Assembly (NCBI GenBank): GCA_018396635.1
Contig: JAGTQE010000014.1
Location: 1 to 38,195 of the forward strand
From: Candidatus Bathyarchaeota archaeon
GTDB taxonomy: Archaea; Thermoproteota; Bathyarchaeia; Bathyarchaeales; DTEX01
Reading direction: 5' to 3'
DNA length: 38,195 nucleotides
Shown: positions 36,984 through 38,195 of the stretch, piece after piece
Position numbering within the stretch: position 1 is the stretch's first letter
Layout: the number at the start of each line of letters is the position of its first letter
Made by a program: the position numbers and the translations under genes
Notes under the pieces: generated by a model
Told to the model about the DNA's origin: nothing
The model's database searches: none
What the model saw: the letters and a program-made list of their open reading frames with translations, nothing else

Positions 36984-37004
36984 ACTAAAAATAAAATTTA
37001 AAAA
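36984..37004 (-). terminator. T-rich terminator of the right-edge operon
   Basis: After the stop at 37020 the minus strand reads GATTTTTAAATTTTATTTTTAG, several T-runs without a strong stem, the usual form of archaeal factor-independent termination. The same stretch could also serve as a TATA element for the ABC-GNAT gene downstream. Confidence 0.4.
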
Positions 37005-37019
37005 TCGCTATCTGCAAAG

Positions 37020-37388
37020 CTATCTCTCCCTCAATATAACAACGTACTTTCTTATGTTTTGCTGGCCTGCTGGCTCTATTTCGAGTTCTAAGCCTGCTAT
37101 GTGGCATGTTGTGGCTGGGAGGCTGTATCTGTCTCCTTCGTTTACGCTGAATTGGACTGTTTCGCCTGCAGCCATCTTCTGCTGTAGGTATCGTGCGGCG
37201 CTATTACTCCATGCTACGTCTTTCTCTACGCATGTTAGTCGCCAGGTGCGCTTGATGCCATAAATGTATCGTTTCAAGACTATCTGCTCATTCTCCCACG
37301 CATGCCATTCCGCGCCGACTGGGCTGCTTGTCTCCGTGAGGTCTACCACGTTGAGCGTGAAAGAATCGATTGTGAATGTCATTTTCAC
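37020..37388 (-). CDS. Unrecognised protein, possible virion or tail component
   Basis: A 122-residue protein of predicted beta-strands. It opens with MTFTIDSFTLNVVDL, contains EWHAWENEQIVLKRYIYG and WRLTCVEKD, and has a helix NSAARYLQQKMAAGETVQF before three final strands. I recognise no family with confidence. The size, beta content and tight coupling to its neighbours resemble small tail or capsid accessory proteins of tailed viruses. The start GTG 37388 overlaps the upstream stop as GTGA. It is the last gene of its operon. Confidence 0.65.
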   Translation of the reverse strand: MKMTFTIDSFTLNVVDLTETSSPVGAEWHAWENEQIVLKRYIYGIKRTWRLTCVEKDVAWSNSAARYLQQKMAAGETVQFSVNEGDRYSLPATTCHIAGLELEIEPAGQQNIRKYVVILRER

Positions 37389-37663
37389 TTAGCCTCCAGA
37401 TCCACGTTAATGTACTCCTCGAATGGGAACTTCTTTTCAAGGGGCCGTTTCGCAGCCCGCGTCTCATTTACGATGGCTTTAATGGCGTCTTTAAAGTCCT
37501 GCTCGTTTGGCTCACGTCCAAGCAGTTCTCGTATGTGTTTAAGGCGCTCCTCAACCTCGCTGTAATCAACCTCAACCGTCTTTATTGAGCCGTCTGGGAA
37601 ATCAGCTTGTATGCGGAGTATCGTCTCACCCATCTTCTGAGTTACCTGCGTTATTTTAATCAT
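37385..37663 (-). CDS. Unrecognised small protein in the right-edge module
   Basis: A 92-residue charged protein. Two or three strands at the start (IKITQVTQKMGETILRIQA, then SIKTVEVDY) lead into helices (EVEERLKHIRELLGRE; DFKDAIKAIVNETRAAKRP). The tail is FPFEEYINVDLEAK. No family is recognised. ATG 37663 overlaps the upstream stop as ATGA and its own stop overlaps the next start, so the three genes are translationally coupled, as in viral structural operons. Confidence 0.65.
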   Translation of the reverse strand: MIKITQVTQKMGETILRIQADFPDGSIKTVEVDYSEVEERLKHIRELLGREPNEQDFKDAIKAIVNETRAAKRPLEKKFPFEEYINVDLEAK

Positions 37664-38195
37664 GCTCTCACATCCACAGCTATAATCGATATGCAGCCTC
37701 CTGAACCGCTTACAAGCAGAACGCAGTTTTCAACTTCAACCAACTCGAAAGTGTAATTCCAGCTAAGAATGCCTGCGCCGCTCGCAGTGCTGTAAAAGTT
37801 GTATCCGAGGTCCCATGCCCGAACATAGCCGAGCTTTATTGTTTTCGTCGGGTCGCTGCTTAAAGGTTCGAGGACAAGATAGAGCGTGCTTCCCTGCGGG
37901 AAAATTAAGTCGAGAGGTTCAAACTCACTGGAGCCAATAATCCACGGGCAAATCAGAATAGTTAAAATTGCATTAACAGTTTTGCTGCTGCCTGTCGTGT
38001 TTATGACTTTAAGTTTAATGTTGTATGTTGTTCCAGCATTTAATATTGTTTCAAAGTAACCGTAACCACCCCGCGAATATGACGGGTTACTCCCGTCGCC
38101 GCTTTCATTGTCACCCATCCTTGCCGTCCATGAAACTTGAACGTCATTCATAAAAAGTCTCCAGTTAAGCCTGCTTGACGTGTCGCTTTCATCTG
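37660..38195 (-). CDS. Unrecognised beta-rich protein, partial at the right edge
   Basis: The frame is open to the window edge, so the true start is probably outside; ATG 38151 would give 163 residues, but the 14 codons before it (ESDTSSRLNWRLF) read as continuous protein. The product is rich in Ser, Thr, Gly and beta-strands: SYSRGGYGYFETILNAG, TYNIKLKVINTTGSSKTV, FPQGSTLYLVLEPLS and LVSGSGGCISIIAVDVRA. There is no catalytic motif. Such composition fits an extracellular or virion surface protein. Assignment is by composition and context only. Confidence 0.6.
   Translation of the reverse strand, partial: DESDTSSRLNWRLFMNDVQVSWTARMGDNESGDGSNPSYSRGGYGYFETILNAGTTYNIKLKVINTTGSSKTVNAILTILICPWIIGSSEFEPLDLIFPQGSTLYLVLEPLSSDPTKTIKLGYVRAWDLGYNFYSTASGAGILSWNYTFELVEVENCVLLVSGSGGCISIIAVDVRA

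Overview
The window reads as a chromosomal stretch of an anaerobic, heterotrophic TACK archaeon, most like Bathyarchaeia (inference from gene content; no rRNA gene is present to fix the lineage). The evidence is ribosomal protein S26e, which among archaea belongs to the TACK/Asgard side; an archaeal family-B DNA polymerase with a Cys/His insertion; an archaeal-type threonyl-tRNA synthetase; an archaeal triosephosphate isomerase; and a CDP-alcohol phosphatidyltransferase of the archaetidylinositol-phosphate type. Promoters look like archaeal TATA boxes about 25 nt upstream of short leaders, Shine-Dalgarno sequences are strong, and TTG starts are common. The oxygen-sensitive NrdD/NrdG ribonucleotide reductase is the only one seen.

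Layout. 1-551: end of a DUF3782-like nuclease-fold gene, a truncated integrase N-terminus, and tRNA-Ala(GGC), probably an old integration site. 806-4063 (+): a beta-hydroxyacid dehydrogenase, then a two-gene flavin/iron-sulfur NAD(P)H:ferredoxin oxidoreductase (NfnAB/SudBA/GltA type). 4081-6914 (-): nrdD-nrdG. 7163-7642: a solitary PIN-like protein and a large perfect hairpin. 7642-8430 (-): uppP. 8607-11497 (+): overlapping DtxR regulator-feoA-feoB iron operon. 11536-12234 (-): glycerophosphodiesterase, then an internally deleted iron-alcohol-dehydrogenase pseudogene. 12678-14834 (-): M55 D-aminopeptidase and a ceramidase-like hydrolase. 15015-17041 (-): dapF-dapL; 17154 (+) a NifU-type scaffold; 17488 (-) ilvE. 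18591-22402 (-): thrS, a small zinc protein, a PfkB kinase and a DUF554 membrane protein. 22445-27365 (-): a complete branched-chain amino acid/amide type ABC importer. 27616 (+): S26e. 27923-30188 (-): tpiA, DUF89 phosphatase, archaetidylinositol-phosphate synthase. 30294-34696 (-): an unrecognised small protein, a P1/DmpA peptidase and DNA polymerase B. 34822 (+): DedA-like protein. 35470 (-): ABC-ATPase/GNAT fusion. 37020-38195 (-): three unrecognised, overlapping, beta-rich or small proteins packed like a tailed-provirus structural module, running off the right edge.

How it fits together. The importer, two D-peptide type aminopeptidases (M55, P1), the amidohydrolase-like ceramidase homologue, transaminases and the transhydrogenase-like complex suit growth on peptides, amides and detrital amino acids, with anaerobic dNTP synthesis and ferrous iron uptake. 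Lysine/diaminopimelate synthesis runs through DapL-DapF. Both ends of the window carry signs of mobile DNA.

No CRISPR array, insertion sequence, rRNA gene or replication origin was seen. I found no complete new system that can be asserted. The strongest unexplained signals are the structured GU-rich hairpin at 7534-7614 and the right-edge virion-like module next to the ABC-GNAT fusion.
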